Assembly: GCF_005280255.1 (NCBI RefSeq) | Contig: NZ_CP040018.1 | Location: 1,426,001 to 1,490,000, forward strand | Source of the DNA: Arthrobacter sp. 24S4-2 | Lineage (GTDB): Bacteria; Actinomycetota; Actinomycetes; Actinomycetales; Micrococcaceae | Direction of reading: 5' to 3' | DNA: 64,000 bases | Shown: positions 1 through 8,251 of the stretch, piece after piece | Position numbering within the stretch: the first letter of the stretch is position 1 | Layout: each line of letters begins with the position of its first letter | The notes under the pieces: generated by a model | The model's input: the letters and a program-made list of their open reading frames with translations, nothing else | Told to the model about the DNA's origin: nothing | The model's database searches: none | Position numbers and translations under genes: made by a program

Positions 1-174
1 TCAGGACAGCAACCGCCTGGCCAGCCGGCACACTTCCGCGACGGGATCATGACGTCCGGGTGCTGGATAGGTTTCCGTAACCTGCAACACTCTCGACTAC
101 GCTAGTCCCTGACGAGGACGTCGAGTTTTTCCGCTAGATTCCCAGTAAATCGCTTCACCATAAGGAGCATATTC
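1..174. promoter_or_regulatory. Window edge and enolase leader
   Basis: No gene could be supported here. A ribosome-binding site AAGGAG lies at 162-167, seven bases before the eno start codon. A TACGCT hexamer at 98-103 could be a -10 element, but no clear -35 partner is visible. Whatever gene ends to the left of the window is cut off. Confidence 0.4.
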
Positions 175-1455
175 ATGGCGCTTATCGATGCCATCCACGC
201 CCGCGAGATCCTCGATTCCCGTGGCAACCCGACCGTAGAAGTTGAAGTTCTGCTTTCCGACGGCCAGATCGGCCGCGCAGCAGTTCCCTCCGGTGCCTCC
301 ACCGGCGAACACGAGGCCGTTGAACTCCGCGACGGAGACAAGGGACGCTACCTCGGCAAGGGTGTCCAGAAGGCCGTTGACGCAGTCATCGACCAGATCG
401 CTCCGGCCCTGACCGGCTTCGATGCCACTGACCAGCGCAGCATCGACCAGGCCATGATCGACCTGGACGGCACGCCCAACAAGGGCAAGCTCGGCGCCAA
501 CGCCATCCTGGGTGTTTCCCTGGCCGTGGCCAACGCCGCCGCAGCGTCCGCAGACCTGCCGCTGTACAAGTACCTGGGCGGCCCCAACGCGCACGTCCTT
601 CCCGTTCCGCTGATGAACATCCTCAACGGCGGCTCGCACGCCGACTCCGATGTGGACATCCAGGAATTCATGATCGTCCCGATCGGCGCCGAGACCTTCT
701 CCGAAGGCCTGCGCTGGGGCGTCGAGGTCTACCACAACCTCAAGTCGGTCCTGCAGGCCAAGGGCCTCTCCACCGGCCTGGGCGACGAGGGTGGCTTCGC
801 GCCGAACCTGCCCTCCAACCGTGCCGCGCTGGACCTGATCCAGGAAGCCATCAAGAACGCCGGCTACACCCCGGGCAAGGACATCGCCCTGGCCCTGGAC
901 GTCGCCTCCTCCGAGTTCTTCAAGGACGGCGCCTACCAGTTCGAAGGCAAGGCACTTTCCGCCACCGAGATGAGCGCCTACTACGCCGAGCTCGTCGCCG
1001 ACTACCCGCTGGTTTCCATCGAGGACCCGCTGGATGAAAACGACTGGGAAGGCTGGAAGACCCTCACCGACACCATCGGCGACAAGGTCCAGCTCGTGGG
1101 CGATGACCTCTTCGTCACCAACCCGGCAATCCTGCAGCGCGGCATCGACACCAAGACCGCCAACTCACTGCTGGTCAAGGTCAACCAGATCGGCTCCCTG
1201 ACCGAGACGCTGGACGCCGTGTCACTGGCCCAGCGTGCCGGATACACCACCATCACCTCGCACCGCTCCGGCGAAACCGAGGACACCACCATTGCTGACA
1301 TCTCCGTTGCCACCAACGCGGGACAGATCAAGACCGGTGCCCCGGCCCGCTCCGAGCGCGTCGCCAAGTACAACCAGCTGCTGCGCATCGAAGAGGAACT
1401 CGACGACGCCGCACGCTACGCCGGCCGTAGCGCGTTCCCGCGTTTCAAGGGCTAG
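175..1455 (+). CDS. eno: Enolase (phosphopyruvate hydratase)
   Basis: Converts 2-phosphoglycerate to phosphoenolpyruvate in the cytoplasm (glycolysis). The 426-residue protein is full length. Visible family residues: Glu205 in GDEGGFAP and Lys335 in LLVKVNQIGS (general acid/base pair), Mg-binding Asp242, Glu283 (SIEDPLDE) and Asp310 (VGDDLFVTN), and the substrate loop SHRSGETEDTT at 362-372. The ATG is chosen because AAGGAG sits seven bases upstream and the protein begins at the usual family N-terminus. A strong hairpin follows, so eno is probably transcribed on its own. The following genes divIC, DUF501 and ppx keep the order I recall from M. tuberculosis Rv1023-Rv1026. Confidence 0.99.
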   Translation: MALIDAIHAREILDSRGNPTVEVEVLLSDGQIGRAAVPSGASTGEHEAVELRDGDKGRYLGKGVQKAVDAVIDQIAPALTGFDATDQRSIDQAMIDLDGTPNKGKLGANAILGVSLAVANAAAASADLPLYKYLGGPNAHVLPVPLMNILNGGSHADSDVDIQEFMIVPIGAETFSEGLRWGVEVYHNLKSVLQAKGLSTGLGDEGGFAPNLPSNRAALDLIQEAIKNAGYTPGKDIALALDVASSEFFKDGAYQFEGKALSATEMSAYYAELVADYPLVSIEDPLDENDWEGWKTLTDTIGDKVQLVGDDLFVTNPAILQRGIDTKTANSLLVKVNQIGSLTETLDAVSLAQRAGYTTITSHRSGETEDTTIADISVATNAGQIKTGAPARSERVAKYNQLLRIEEELDDAARYAGRSAFPRFKG

Positions 1456-1463
1456 CATCCAAG

Positions 1464-1517
1464 AAAACAGCTGACCGGTGGCTATGGTTGAAAGACCATG
1501 GCCACCGGTTCTGTTTT
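1464..1517 (+). terminator. Rho-independent terminator after eno
   Basis: Very long nested hairpin. AAAACAG (1464-1470) pairs with CTGTTTT (1511-1517), ACCGGTGGC (1474-1482) with GCCACCGGT (1501-1509), and TATGGT (1483-1488) with ACCATG (1495-1500), leaving a 6-base loop. The 3' arm ends in a T-rich stretch. It separates eno from the divIC operon. Confidence 0.85.
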
Positions 1518-1580
1518 GTGCCAAGGACCGGTTCGCGGCCAGAACCGAGCACAGCACGGACCATTCATTACAGGAGTGTC

Positions 1581-2270
1581 ATGCCCACCCGCCGTCCCAA
1601 GGTTCCCCGGGCTACGCCCGCGGTGCGTCAGTCCAAGGACGCCGACGACGGCGCTGACGTCATCCGCGCGGATTTCGGCGCGACGCGGCACCTGCCCGCC
1701 GCCGAGGCCAAGCCGCCTGCTGCGCCCGGGAAAGCCACCACAGCAAGCCGCCTGGGGACGTCGGTCAAAGCCGGGGTTGCTGCCGGCAAGCAGGCCGCCG
1801 GCCGTCCGACTGGCAGCCAGCCAGCGGGCCAATCCACCCGGGCGTCCGGGAAAAATGCAGCGGATGAGAACCTCGATCCCGTCCCTGCCAAGGCGTTTTC
1901 CGGACGGATGCTGGCCCTGGCCGTCGTCATGATTGCCATCACCATTATGCTGGCCCCCACCGTCAAGATCTTTATCGACAAACGGGCCGAGATCGCCGCA
2001 CTGCAGGCGGATATCGCGTCGCGGAAAGCCGAGCAGGACAACCTGAAGCTCCAGGTGTCGCGCTGGCAGGATCCGAACTACGTGAAGCAGCAGGCCCGGG
2101 ACCGCATTAACATGGTTATGCCGGGTGAAACCGGCTACTGGGTGTTTGGCAGCGATCTGCCGGCCGGGACCACCAGTAGCCAGGCCGGTACAGGATCAGC
2201 AGAGGACCCGGCAAAACTGCCATGGGTGGACTCGCTTTGGGAGTCCATCAGGCGTTCGGCAACAGACTAG
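1581..2270 (+). CDS. Septum formation initiator protein, DivIC/FtsB family
   Basis: Bitopic divisome protein expected to work with FtsQ/FtsL-type partners at the septum. Of 229 residues, 1-105 are a long Ala/Pro/Lys-rich cytoplasmic region typical of actinobacterial members. Residues about 109-129 form one membrane segment, 132-162 a coiled coil, and the family signature RWQDPNYVKQQARDRI follows at 161-176, then VMPGE. The ATG at 1581 is preceded by CAGGAG and avoids starting inside the eno terminator, as the longer frame from 1488 would. The DUF501 gene overlaps or abuts its end, and the same pair occurs downstream of eno in mycobacteria (Rv1024, Rv1025). Confidence 0.9.
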   Translation: MPTRRPKVPRATPAVRQSKDADDGADVIRADFGATRHLPAAEAKPPAAPGKATTASRLGTSVKAGVAAGKQAAGRPTGSQPAGQSTRASGKNAADENLDPVPAKAFSGRMLALAVVMIAITIMLAPTVKIFIDKRAEIAALQADIASRKAEQDNLKLQVSRWQDPNYVKQQARDRINMVMPGETGYWVFGSDLPAGTTSSQAGTGSAEDPAKLPWVDSLWESIRRSATD

Positions 2271-3061
2271 AGGCGGTGCCCTCCGCCGGCTGTCCCAGGG
2301 GACGGCCCACCAAGGGCAGGAAGGCGGCCGCGCCAGTGGACCAGAATTTAGTGGGCGAAAACGCTCCGGGCGGGAACCCGGCGGAAGGCGAAGCCACAGC
2401 CTCCCCGGCTTACAGCCACCCCTCGGCCCGGGACCTGGACGTCCTCAGCCGGCAGCTGGGGCGCCCCGTCCGCGACGTCGTCGAAATCCCGGCCCGCTGT
2501 GTCTGCGGCAACCCCCTGGTCGCGGCGACATCGCCGCGTCTCAGCAACGGAACGCCGTTCCCCACGACGTTCTACCTGACGCACCCGGTCATCACATCGG
2601 CAGTGTCGCGGCTCGAGGCCGCGGGCCTGATGAACGACATGAACGAGCGCCTCACCGAAGATTCCACCCTGGCTGCCCATTACCGGGCAGCCCACGAGGC
2701 CTACCTCGTTTCCCGGGCGGAGATCGGGGAACGGTCCGGCATCGGCGCAGTCCCCGAGATTGACGGCATCTCCGCCGGCGGTATGCCCACCCGGGTGAAG
2801 TGCCTCCACGTCCTCGTGGGTCATTCCCTGGCGGCCGGTTCCGGGGTCAACCCGCTGGGTGACGAGGCCATTGCCGCCATCAGCGAATGGTGGACGGCAG
2901 ACCGCTGCTACTGCGACGGCGCCTGGGACACCGGGGGAGAGGCGCCCTCAAAGGACCTCAGCCGCCACGGACCGCAAGGCCTCCCCGACATCGTCGGCCG
3001 TCCTGCGCCGGTGCGCAAAACCCAGCAGCATGCTGAAAACTCCACGGAGGCAGCCCAGTGA
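2222..3061 (+). CDS. DUF501 domain protein
   Basis: Conserved actinobacterial protein of unknown function. The domain runs from about DLDVLSRQLGRPVRDVV to the end of the ADRCYC motif, with a CVCG near its beginning and a Cys pair at the end (DRCYCDGA) that could bind a metal or form a disulfide. The N-terminal part and the C-terminal 45 residues are low-complexity. The start is uncertain: ATG 2222 overlaps divIC by 49 bases and lacks a good ribosome-binding site; GTG 2276 or GTG 2351 in the same frame are alternatives, all upstream of the domain. The gene ends in a GTGA overlap with ppx, so the two are translationally coupled. Confidence 0.88.
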   Translation: MGGLALGVHQAFGNRLEAVPSAGCPRGRPTKGRKAAAPVDQNLVGENAPGGNPAEGEATASPAYSHPSARDLDVLSRQLGRPVRDVVEIPARCVCGNPLVAATSPRLSNGTPFPTTFYLTHPVITSAVSRLEAAGLMNDMNERLTEDSTLAAHYRAAHEAYLVSRAEIGERSGIGAVPEIDGISAGGMPTRVKCLHVLVGHSLAAGSGVNPLGDEAIAAISEWWTADRCYCDGAWDTGGEAPSKDLSRHGPQGLPDIVGRPAPVRKTQQHAENSTEAAQ

Positions 3062-4005
3062 CGCGCGTTGCCGCCATCGACTGCGGCACCAATTCCATCC
3101 GGCTCCTGATCGCCGATGTTGACGGAAACGGGAGCAGCTCCAAGCTGACCGACGTGGTGCGTGAAATGCGGGTTGTCCGGCTGGGCCAGGGCGTGGACGC
3201 AACCGGTGAACTGGCGCAGGAGGCCCTTGACCGCACGTTCGCCGCGACATTGGACTACGCGGCACTGATCCGTGAACACGGGGCGGGAAAGGTCCGTTTT
3301 GTTGCCACTTCCGCCACTAGGGACGCCAGCAACCGGGACGTCTTTGTTGCCGGCATCCGCGAGATCCTTGGGGTCGAACCTGAAGTGATCACGGGCGACG
3401 AAGAGGCGGCACTTTCCTTCGCCGGCGCCAGCAGCGTGCTTCCGTCCCGCGGGTCGGACCCCGTGCTGGTGGTGGACCTTGGCGGCGGAAGCACCGAATT
3501 CGTGCTCGGCGACGCCAGCGGCGTCATCGCCGCCAAATCGGTGGACGTCGGCTGTGTCCGGATGACGGAACGCCACCTTCGCAACGATCCGCCGTCGCCG
3601 GAGCAGATCGCTGCGGCAGAGGCCGACGTCGACGCCGCCATCAGCGAGGCGGGACTGGCCGTTCCGCTGGAACGCACCGCCGCCGTCGTCGGCGTGGCAG
3701 GGTCCGTCACCACCATTACGGCCCACGCGCTCCGGCTGCCGGAATACTCGCCCGCAGCGATCCATGGCGCGGAACTCCCGCTCAGCGCCATTGACGAAGC
3801 CTGCACGGACCTGCTTGAGATGTCCAAGGCCGCCCGCGCCGGACTGCCCTACATGCACCCGGGCCGCGTTGACGTCATCGGTGCCGGCGGACTGGTCTGG
3901 CGCCGTGTCTTGGATCGCCTGGCCGAGGTCACGGACGGCAGGATCACCTCGGCCGTCGCCAGTGAGCACGATATTCTCGACGGGATTGCCTTGAGTATCA
4001 GCTAG
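3058..4005 (+). CDS. ppx: Exopolyphosphatase / pppGpp phosphohydrolase (Ppx/GppA)
   Basis: Hydrolyses terminal phosphates of polyphosphate and possibly pppGpp. The 315 residues match the short actinobacterial form (M. tuberculosis Rv1026-like) without the C-terminal HD domain of E. coli Ppx. ASKHA-fold nucleotide and phosphate motifs are visible: IDCGTNSIRLL at 7-17, GDEEAALSF in the middle of the protein and VVDLGGGSTEFV shortly after. GTG 3058 overlaps the DUF501 stop by four bases and is preceded by GGAGG. Third gene of the divIC-DUF501-ppx operon. Confidence 0.95.
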   Translation: MTRVAAIDCGTNSIRLLIADVDGNGSSSKLTDVVREMRVVRLGQGVDATGELAQEALDRTFAATLDYAALIREHGAGKVRFVATSATRDASNRDVFVAGIREILGVEPEVITGDEEAALSFAGASSVLPSRGSDPVLVVDLGGGSTEFVLGDASGVIAAKSVDVGCVRMTERHLRNDPPSPEQIAAAEADVDAAISEAGLAVPLERTAAVVGVAGSVTTITAHALRLPEYSPAAIHGAELPLSAIDEACTDLLEMSKAARAGLPYMHPGRVDVIGAGGLVWRRVLDRLAEVTDGRITSAVASEHDILDGIALSIS

Positions 4006-4128
4006 CGAACGGGCTTCAGCCAGAGAATGGCCTCAGCCAGAATTCTTCCCGGCCGGTGCGCCCCCACGGAACCGCCGACAGCAGCCCTTCCGCGCTGCAC
4101 CATCAGATGCAGACCCGATTGGACCCAC

Positions 4129-5508
4129 ATGACCAGAGCAACAGCCCGCCGGAGCCGGATAGCCCCTGCCCTGACGGCTATGGCCCTTGCCGCAGGAACC
4201 TTGGCGGTGTCGCTGATCGGCGCTCCGGAGGCCAGCGCCGATTCCTGGCGGGACAAGGAATACTGGCTGTCCGAGTCCGGCATCACCAAAGCCTGGGAAG
4301 TTTCCAAGGGCGCCAACGTCAAAGTCGCCGTCATCGACAGCGGAGTTGATGCCAAGCACCCCGACCTGAAGGGTGTGGTTGTTGGCGGGAGCGACACCTC
4401 GGGCGCAGGAAGCGCTGACGGGCAGAAAAGCATCGGTTCGAAGCCGGAGCACGGCACGCTGGTGGCAACCATGCTGGCCGGGCGGGGCCACCAGCCGCCG
4501 AAGTCCACCGCAACCCCGACACCAGGTGCTAAGCCGGCGCCCGGTCCCGACGGGATCGTGGGGGTTGCGCCCGAAGCGCAGATCCTTTCGGTTTCCACGT
4601 GGCTTGGATCGCAGAATCCCGGCGGCAAGACGGACCAGGAACAGATTCCTGCGGCAGTGCGCTGGGCGGTGGACAACGGTGCCCGCGTGATCAACATTTC
4701 GCTGGGCAGCACCTCGCCGGAATGGCCGCAAAGCTGGGACGCGGCATTCCTGTACGCAGAACAAAAGGACGTGGTGATCGTGGCCGCCGCAGGCAACCGG
4801 GTGGGCGGCAATGTGCAGGTGGGCGCCCCCGCCACCATTCCGGGCGTGCTGACAGTTGCTGGCGTGGACCGCAAGGGGTCCGCCAGCGTCGATGCCTCCT
4901 CCCAGGGCATCAGCATTGGTGTGGCAGCGCCGGCCGAAAACCTGGTCGGCGGCATGCCGGGCGATGGCTATGCGGAATGGGCTGGCACCTCCGGAGCCAC
5001 ACCGATCGTGTCCGGCGTGGCGGCGCTTATCCGCTCCAAGTGGCCCGAGATGTCAGCGAGCCAGGTGATCAACAGGATTGTCACCACAGCCAAGGACGCC
5101 GGCGCACCGGGCAAGGACCCGATTTACGGCTTTGGTGTGCTCAATGCAGAAGCTGCCCTCAAGGACGACGTGCCGGAAACCAAGGTGAACCCGCTGGGCA
5201 CCGTCGCGGACTGGATCAGGGTCCATCGCCGCGGAGAGTCGGTCGCCACCACACCGGCCGCGGAGCCAGGCGACAGTCCCTCGAGTGCCGCGCCCACGCT
5301 GCCCAGCGCCGCCGTTCCGGTGGCTGAGGCGCCGTCCCCCTTGGACAGCGCCGTGCCGGCCATGGTGGTGATCGGCTTCGGCGTGCTGTTTGTGGGCATC
5401 ATCGGAGGAGCTGTTTTCCAGCTTCGGAAGGCCTCAAGGAACCCGCGCGGATTGCGGGATGACCCCGAGACCGGAGTGCTCGACGCCGTGGACTCGAAAG
5501 GGCCGTAG
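4129..5508 (+). CDS. S8 family serine protease with C-terminal membrane anchor (mycosin-like)
   Basis: Exported subtilisin-like protease of 459 residues. A signal peptide covers about 1-37 (hydrophobic IAPALTAMALAAGTLAVSLI, then ASA). The catalytic triad is Asp70 (VAVIDSGVD), His108 (EHGTLVATM) and Ser288 (GTSGATPIVSG), with oxyanion Asn223 (AAAGN). A Pro-rich insertion follows the His region (about 121-140). A Pro/Ser/Ala-rich linker leads to one membrane helix near 408-430 and a short basic tail. This resembles mycosins of type VII secretion, but no esx or ecc gene lies nearby, so the substrate is unknown. ATG 4129 is preferred over 4027 because it starts the signal peptide directly. Confidence 0.9.
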   Translation: MTRATARRSRIAPALTAMALAAGTLAVSLIGAPEASADSWRDKEYWLSESGITKAWEVSKGANVKVAVIDSGVDAKHPDLKGVVVGGSDTSGAGSADGQKSIGSKPEHGTLVATMLAGRGHQPPKSTATPTPGAKPAPGPDGIVGVAPEAQILSVSTWLGSQNPGGKTDQEQIPAAVRWAVDNGARVINISLGSTSPEWPQSWDAAFLYAEQKDVVIVAAAGNRVGGNVQVGAPATIPGVLTVAGVDRKGSASVDASSQGISIGVAAPAENLVGGMPGDGYAEWAGTSGATPIVSGVAALIRSKWPEMSASQVINRIVTTAKDAGAPGKDPIYGFGVLNAEAALKDDVPETKVNPLGTVADWIRVHRRGESVATTPAAEPGDSPSSAAPTLPSAAVPVAEAPSPLDSAVPAMVVIGFGVLFVGIIGGAVFQLRKASRNPRGLRDDPETGVLDAVDSKGP

Positions 5509-5520
5509 AGACGCCGGTAA

Positions 5521-5546
5521 TAGTTAGTGAAGATTTTCACAAACTA
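5521..5546 (+). promoter_or_regulatory. Candidate Rex operator over the ndh promoter
   Basis: Inverted repeat with 11-base arms (TAGTTAGTGAA at 5521-5531, TTCACAAACTA at 5536-5546) around GATT; the arms match at ten of eleven positions. The core AGTGAA-GATT-TTCACA differs by one base from the TGTGAA-N4-TTCACA site of Rex, the NADH-sensing repressor known to control respiratory NADH dehydrogenases in actinobacteria. A -10 hexamer TATTCT follows at 5550-5555, so a bound repressor would cover the -35 to spacer region. The regulator assignment is inference. Confidence 0.55.
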
Positions 5547-5561
5547 CTGTATTCTTGAAGC

Positions 5562-7040
5562 ATGGCAACAACCCCACAGCTCCAGGACCGTCCCAGGGTA
5601 CTCGTCGTCGGCGGCGGGTACGTCGGCCTGTACGTAGCCCTCAAACTGCAGAACAAGATCGCGAATGCCGGTGGCATCGTCACCGTCGTTGATCCGCTGC
5701 CTTACATGACTTACCAGCCCTTCCTGCCGGAAGTTGCCGGCGGAAACATCGAGGCGCGCCACGCTGTCGTCTCCCACCGTCAGCACCTGAAGCAGACGGA
5801 ACTCATCCAGGGCCGCGTCACCTCGATCGACCACGCCAACCGCACGGCAGTGGTTGCGCCGGCCGACGGCGGCCCGAACTTTGAGGTGCCGTACTTCGAC
5901 GTTGTGGTTGCCGCAGGCGCAATTACCCGCACGTTCCCCATCAAGGGCCTGGCGGACAAGGGCATCGGCCTCAAGACCATCGAGGAAGCCGTTGCACTGC
6001 GCAACAAGGTCCTCGACCGGATCGAAGCCGGGTCGCTCATGACGGATCCCGTCGAGCGTGCACGCGCCCTGACGTTCGTGGTTGTGGGCGGCGGTTTCGC
6101 CGGCATCGAGTGCATCACCGAGATGGAAGACCTCGCCCGGGCAGCCGTCAAGAACAACCCCCGCGTCAGGCAGGAGGAAGTCCGCTTCGTCCTGGTTGAA
6201 GCCATGGGCCGCATCATGCCCGAAGTCACCGCCAAGCAGGCGGAATGGGTTGTTGAGCACCTGCGCAGCCGCGGCATCGAGGTGCTGCTCAACACGTCCC
6301 TGGACAACGCCGAGGGCTCCCTGAAGCTCATCAACCTGCCGGATAAGACCCCGGCCCAGGAATTCGAGTCGGACACCCTCGTCTGGACTGCCGGCGTGCA
6401 AGCCAACCCGATGGTTCGCTCCACCGACTTCCCGCTGGAGCCGCGCGGACGTGTCCGGGTCCTGGCGGACCTGCGCATCGCCGGTGACGAAGGCATCATC
6501 GAGAACGCCTGGGCAGCCGGCGACGTCGCGGCTGTGCCGGACCTCACCGGCAGCGGCCTGCCGGACGGTACCTGCGTACCGAACGCCCAGCACGCCCTTC
6601 GCCAGGCCAAGCGCCTCGCCAAGAACCTGTGGGCCTCCCGCTGGGACAAGGAGCTGAAGGACTACAAGCACAAGAACCTGGGCGCTGTTGCCGGCTTCGG
6701 CGAATGGAAGGGTGTCGCAAACATCAACCTCCTGGGCCGTATCGGACTCAAGGGCCCCCTGGCCTGGCTGGCGCACCGTGGCTACCACGGCCTGGCCATG
6801 CCCACGGTTGAGCGCAAGATCCGTGTGATCGTCGGCTGGATCCTTGCCCTCATCATGGGCCGGGACACCACCCAGCTGATGGACCTGGACAACCCTCGCG
6901 GGGCGTTCGTCACGGCCGCCACGCCGGCACCCAAGCCGGCTGCGGCTCCGGCCGCACCGGCAGCTGAGAAGCCGGCCGAGTCCGGGAATGCCGGCAGCAA
7001 CAGCCAGCAGAAGCAGACTGTGTCGGCTGACAACAAGTAG
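5562..7040 (+). CDS. ndh: NADH dehydrogenase, type II (NDH-2)
   Basis: Single-subunit, non-proton-pumping NADH:quinone oxidoreductase on the inner face of the membrane. The 492-residue protein has two dinucleotide-binding folds: FAD site VVGGGYVGLY near 15-24 and NADH site VVVGGGFAGIE near 173. AAGDVAAVPD (FAD contact, about 323) and NAQHALRQA follow. A hydrophobic C-terminal segment (IRVIVGWILALIM) probably docks the enzyme to the membrane, and an Ala/Pro-rich tail ends the protein. There is no ribosome-binding site: TATTCT at 5550-5555 lies six bases before the ATG, so the mRNA is probably leaderless, with a Rex-like palindrome just upstream. Confidence 0.95.
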   Translation: MATTPQLQDRPRVLVVGGGYVGLYVALKLQNKIANAGGIVTVVDPLPYMTYQPFLPEVAGGNIEARHAVVSHRQHLKQTELIQGRVTSIDHANRTAVVAPADGGPNFEVPYFDVVVAAGAITRTFPIKGLADKGIGLKTIEEAVALRNKVLDRIEAGSLMTDPVERARALTFVVVGGGFAGIECITEMEDLARAAVKNNPRVRQEEVRFVLVEAMGRIMPEVTAKQAEWVVEHLRSRGIEVLLNTSLDNAEGSLKLINLPDKTPAQEFESDTLVWTAGVQANPMVRSTDFPLEPRGRVRVLADLRIAGDEGIIENAWAAGDVAAVPDLTGSGLPDGTCVPNAQHALRQAKRLAKNLWASRWDKELKDYKHKNLGAVAGFGEWKGVANINLLGRIGLKGPLAWLAHRGYHGLAMPTVERKIRVIVGWILALIMGRDTTQLMDLDNPRGAFVTAATPAPKPAAAPAAPAAEKPAESGNAGSNSQQKQTVSADNK

Positions 7041-7056
7041 CCGGCAATCGCCGTCG

Positions 7057-7088
7057 ACGGCGGCCGTTCCCCGGGGAATGGCCGCCGT
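7057..7088 (+). terminator. Terminator after ndh
   Basis: Hairpin with a 14-bp stem: ACGGCGGCC (7057-7065) pairs with GGCCGCCGT (7080-7088), and GTTCC with GGAAT inside, leaving a CCGG loop. A TGTTGTTT stretch follows. The -10 hexamer of the next gene (TTTAAT, 7094-7099) lies directly behind it. Confidence 0.75.
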
Positions 7089-7105
7089 TGTTGTTTAATG
7101 GCCCA

Positions 7106-7570
7106 ATGACTGGTGAAAAGGACATCCGGACCCTCTTGGCATCGATCCGCCCTGTAGTGCGGGAGGGCGAGTTCGTGTACGTCCTCTGGCCGTACGGCAG
7201 GCCGCTGGTTGCCGGCATTGAGGCTGCTGTCCGGGAAGCGGAGGGGCTAACGGCTGTCCTGCCCCGGGCCGAGGCGGACAGGCTGGAGCTGCCCTACGAC
7301 TTCGTTGCCGCGTGGATCACCCTACAGGTGCATTCCCCACTCGAAGCGGTTGGGCTCACAGCCGCAGTAAGCGCAGCCCTCACCGACGCCCGCATCAGCT
7401 GCAACGTCCTGGCCGGATTCCACCACGACCATTTGCTGGTGCCGGTGGCAGACGCCGACCGCGCCCTGGAGATCCTGCATGAGCTTGCCGCGGAAAGCTC
7501 GGACCATCCTGCCCTGAGCTCGTCCTGCGCAGCGAACGGCCGGAGGACAGGCCGGCCATCCTGCAACTGA
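7106..7570 (+). CDS. ACT domain protein; probably the N-terminal half of an ACT-GNAT fusion
   Basis: The first 130 or so residues look like a COG3602-type ACT regulatory domain (TLLASIRPVVREGEFVYVLW near the start, SPLEAVGLTAAVSAAL in the middle, ISCNVLAGFHHDHLLVP near 100). After ELAAESSDHPA the frame degenerates into LSSSCAANGRRTG and stops. At that point the next frame continues sensibly as PELVLRSERPED, the beginning of a GNAT domain that has no start codon of its own. Adding one C to the CCC at 7512-7514 joins both into a 314-residue protein. ATG 7106 is preceded by TTTAAT and exactly six bases, a leaderless arrangement. Function unknown; probably amino-acid sensing coupled to acetylation if the fusion is real. 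Confidence 0.75.
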   Translation: MTGEKDIRTLLASIRPVVREGEFVYVLWPYGRPLVAGIEAAVREAEGLTAVLPRAEADRLELPYDFVAAWITLQVHSPLEAVGLTAAVSAALTDARISCNVLAGFHHDHLLVPVADADRALEILHELAAESSDHPALSSSCAANGRRTGRPSCN

Positions 7571-8049
7571 CGGCGGCGGCCTTTGCGATATCGCCGGCCA
7601 CTGGGCTTCCGGTCGACGGCGAACCCGCGGAAGTCGGGCTGCTGCAGCAGCTCTTCGAGTGCGAGGAGTACCTGCCCCAGTTCAGCATCGTTGCCGAGAA
7701 GGACGGCGAAGTGGTGGGCCATGTCATCAGCACCAGGGGCTGGGTGGGGGAACTGGAGCTGCTGGGGCTGGGCCCCATCGGGGTTGTGCCGCGGCTGCAG
7801 CGGCACGGCATCGGCTCGGCATTGATGCAGGAGACAGTATCGCGTGCGAATGCGGCGGGGGAGAGGGCTATCGCCCTGCTCGGCGGTCCGGAGTACTACT
7901 CCCGCTTCGGCTTCGTGCCGTCGGTCTCCCTGGGCATCGAACCGCCGGAGCCCAGATGGGGTGACCATTTCCAGTTGCTCCCGCTCGCCGTATGGCCAGG
8001 CGGCGTCCATGGAACGTTCCGGTACGCCGGGCCCTTTGAGCGGCTCTGA
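7483..8049 (+). pseudogene. GNAT N-acetyltransferase domain, frameshifted from the ACT gene
   Basis: Open frame after the TGA at 7480-7482 with no ATG, GTG or TTG before 7708, yet conserved-looking sequence begins at about 7516 (PELVLRSERPEDRPAILQL). The acetyl-CoA loop is LGPIGVVPRLQRHGIGSALM (about 7768-7827), followed by GGPEYYSRFGFVPS, typical of COG3153-type acetyltransferases. The domain is complete to its end (FRYAGPFERL). It is most simply the second half of the preceding gene, separated by one missing base in a C run. A shorter product from GTG 7711 would lack the N-terminal strands of the fold and is unlikely to be functional. Confidence 0.75.
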
Positions 8050-8069
8050 CGGGATACCATTGACCGGGC

Positions 8070-8143
8070 GCCCCAGTAGCCCAATTGGCAGAGGCAGCGG
8101 ACTTAAAATCCGCGTGTTCCGGGTTCGAGTCCCGGCTGGGGCA
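8070..8143 (+). tRNA. tRNA-Leu (anticodon TAA), short variable loop
   Basis: 74-nt cloverleaf without encoded CCA. Acceptor stem GCCCCAG/CTGGGGC with discriminator A; D loop with GG; anticodon stem GCGGA/TCCGC around loop CTTAAAA, giving anticodon TAA; five-base variable loop GTGTT; T arm CCGGG-TTCGAGT-CCCGG. The anticodon assigns leucine (UUA/UUG), but bacterial tRNA-Leu normally has a long class II variable arm, which is missing here. TTA is a rare codon in this GC-rich genome. Confidence 0.93.
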
Positions 8144-8251
8144 CTTTCCTCCTGCGCTGCGCCGTCCTTCCGTGCGCCTTTTCCCGCCGGCTCCTTCGCA
8201 ATTTCACGCCTCCGGCCCGTGGTTTCCCATATGCAACGACTGTTATGAGGA

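Noticed and set aside
1..96. Possible end of a minus-strand gene (28 codons ending at base 1)
   Set aside because: Too short, no homology I can recognise, and no ribosome-binding site.
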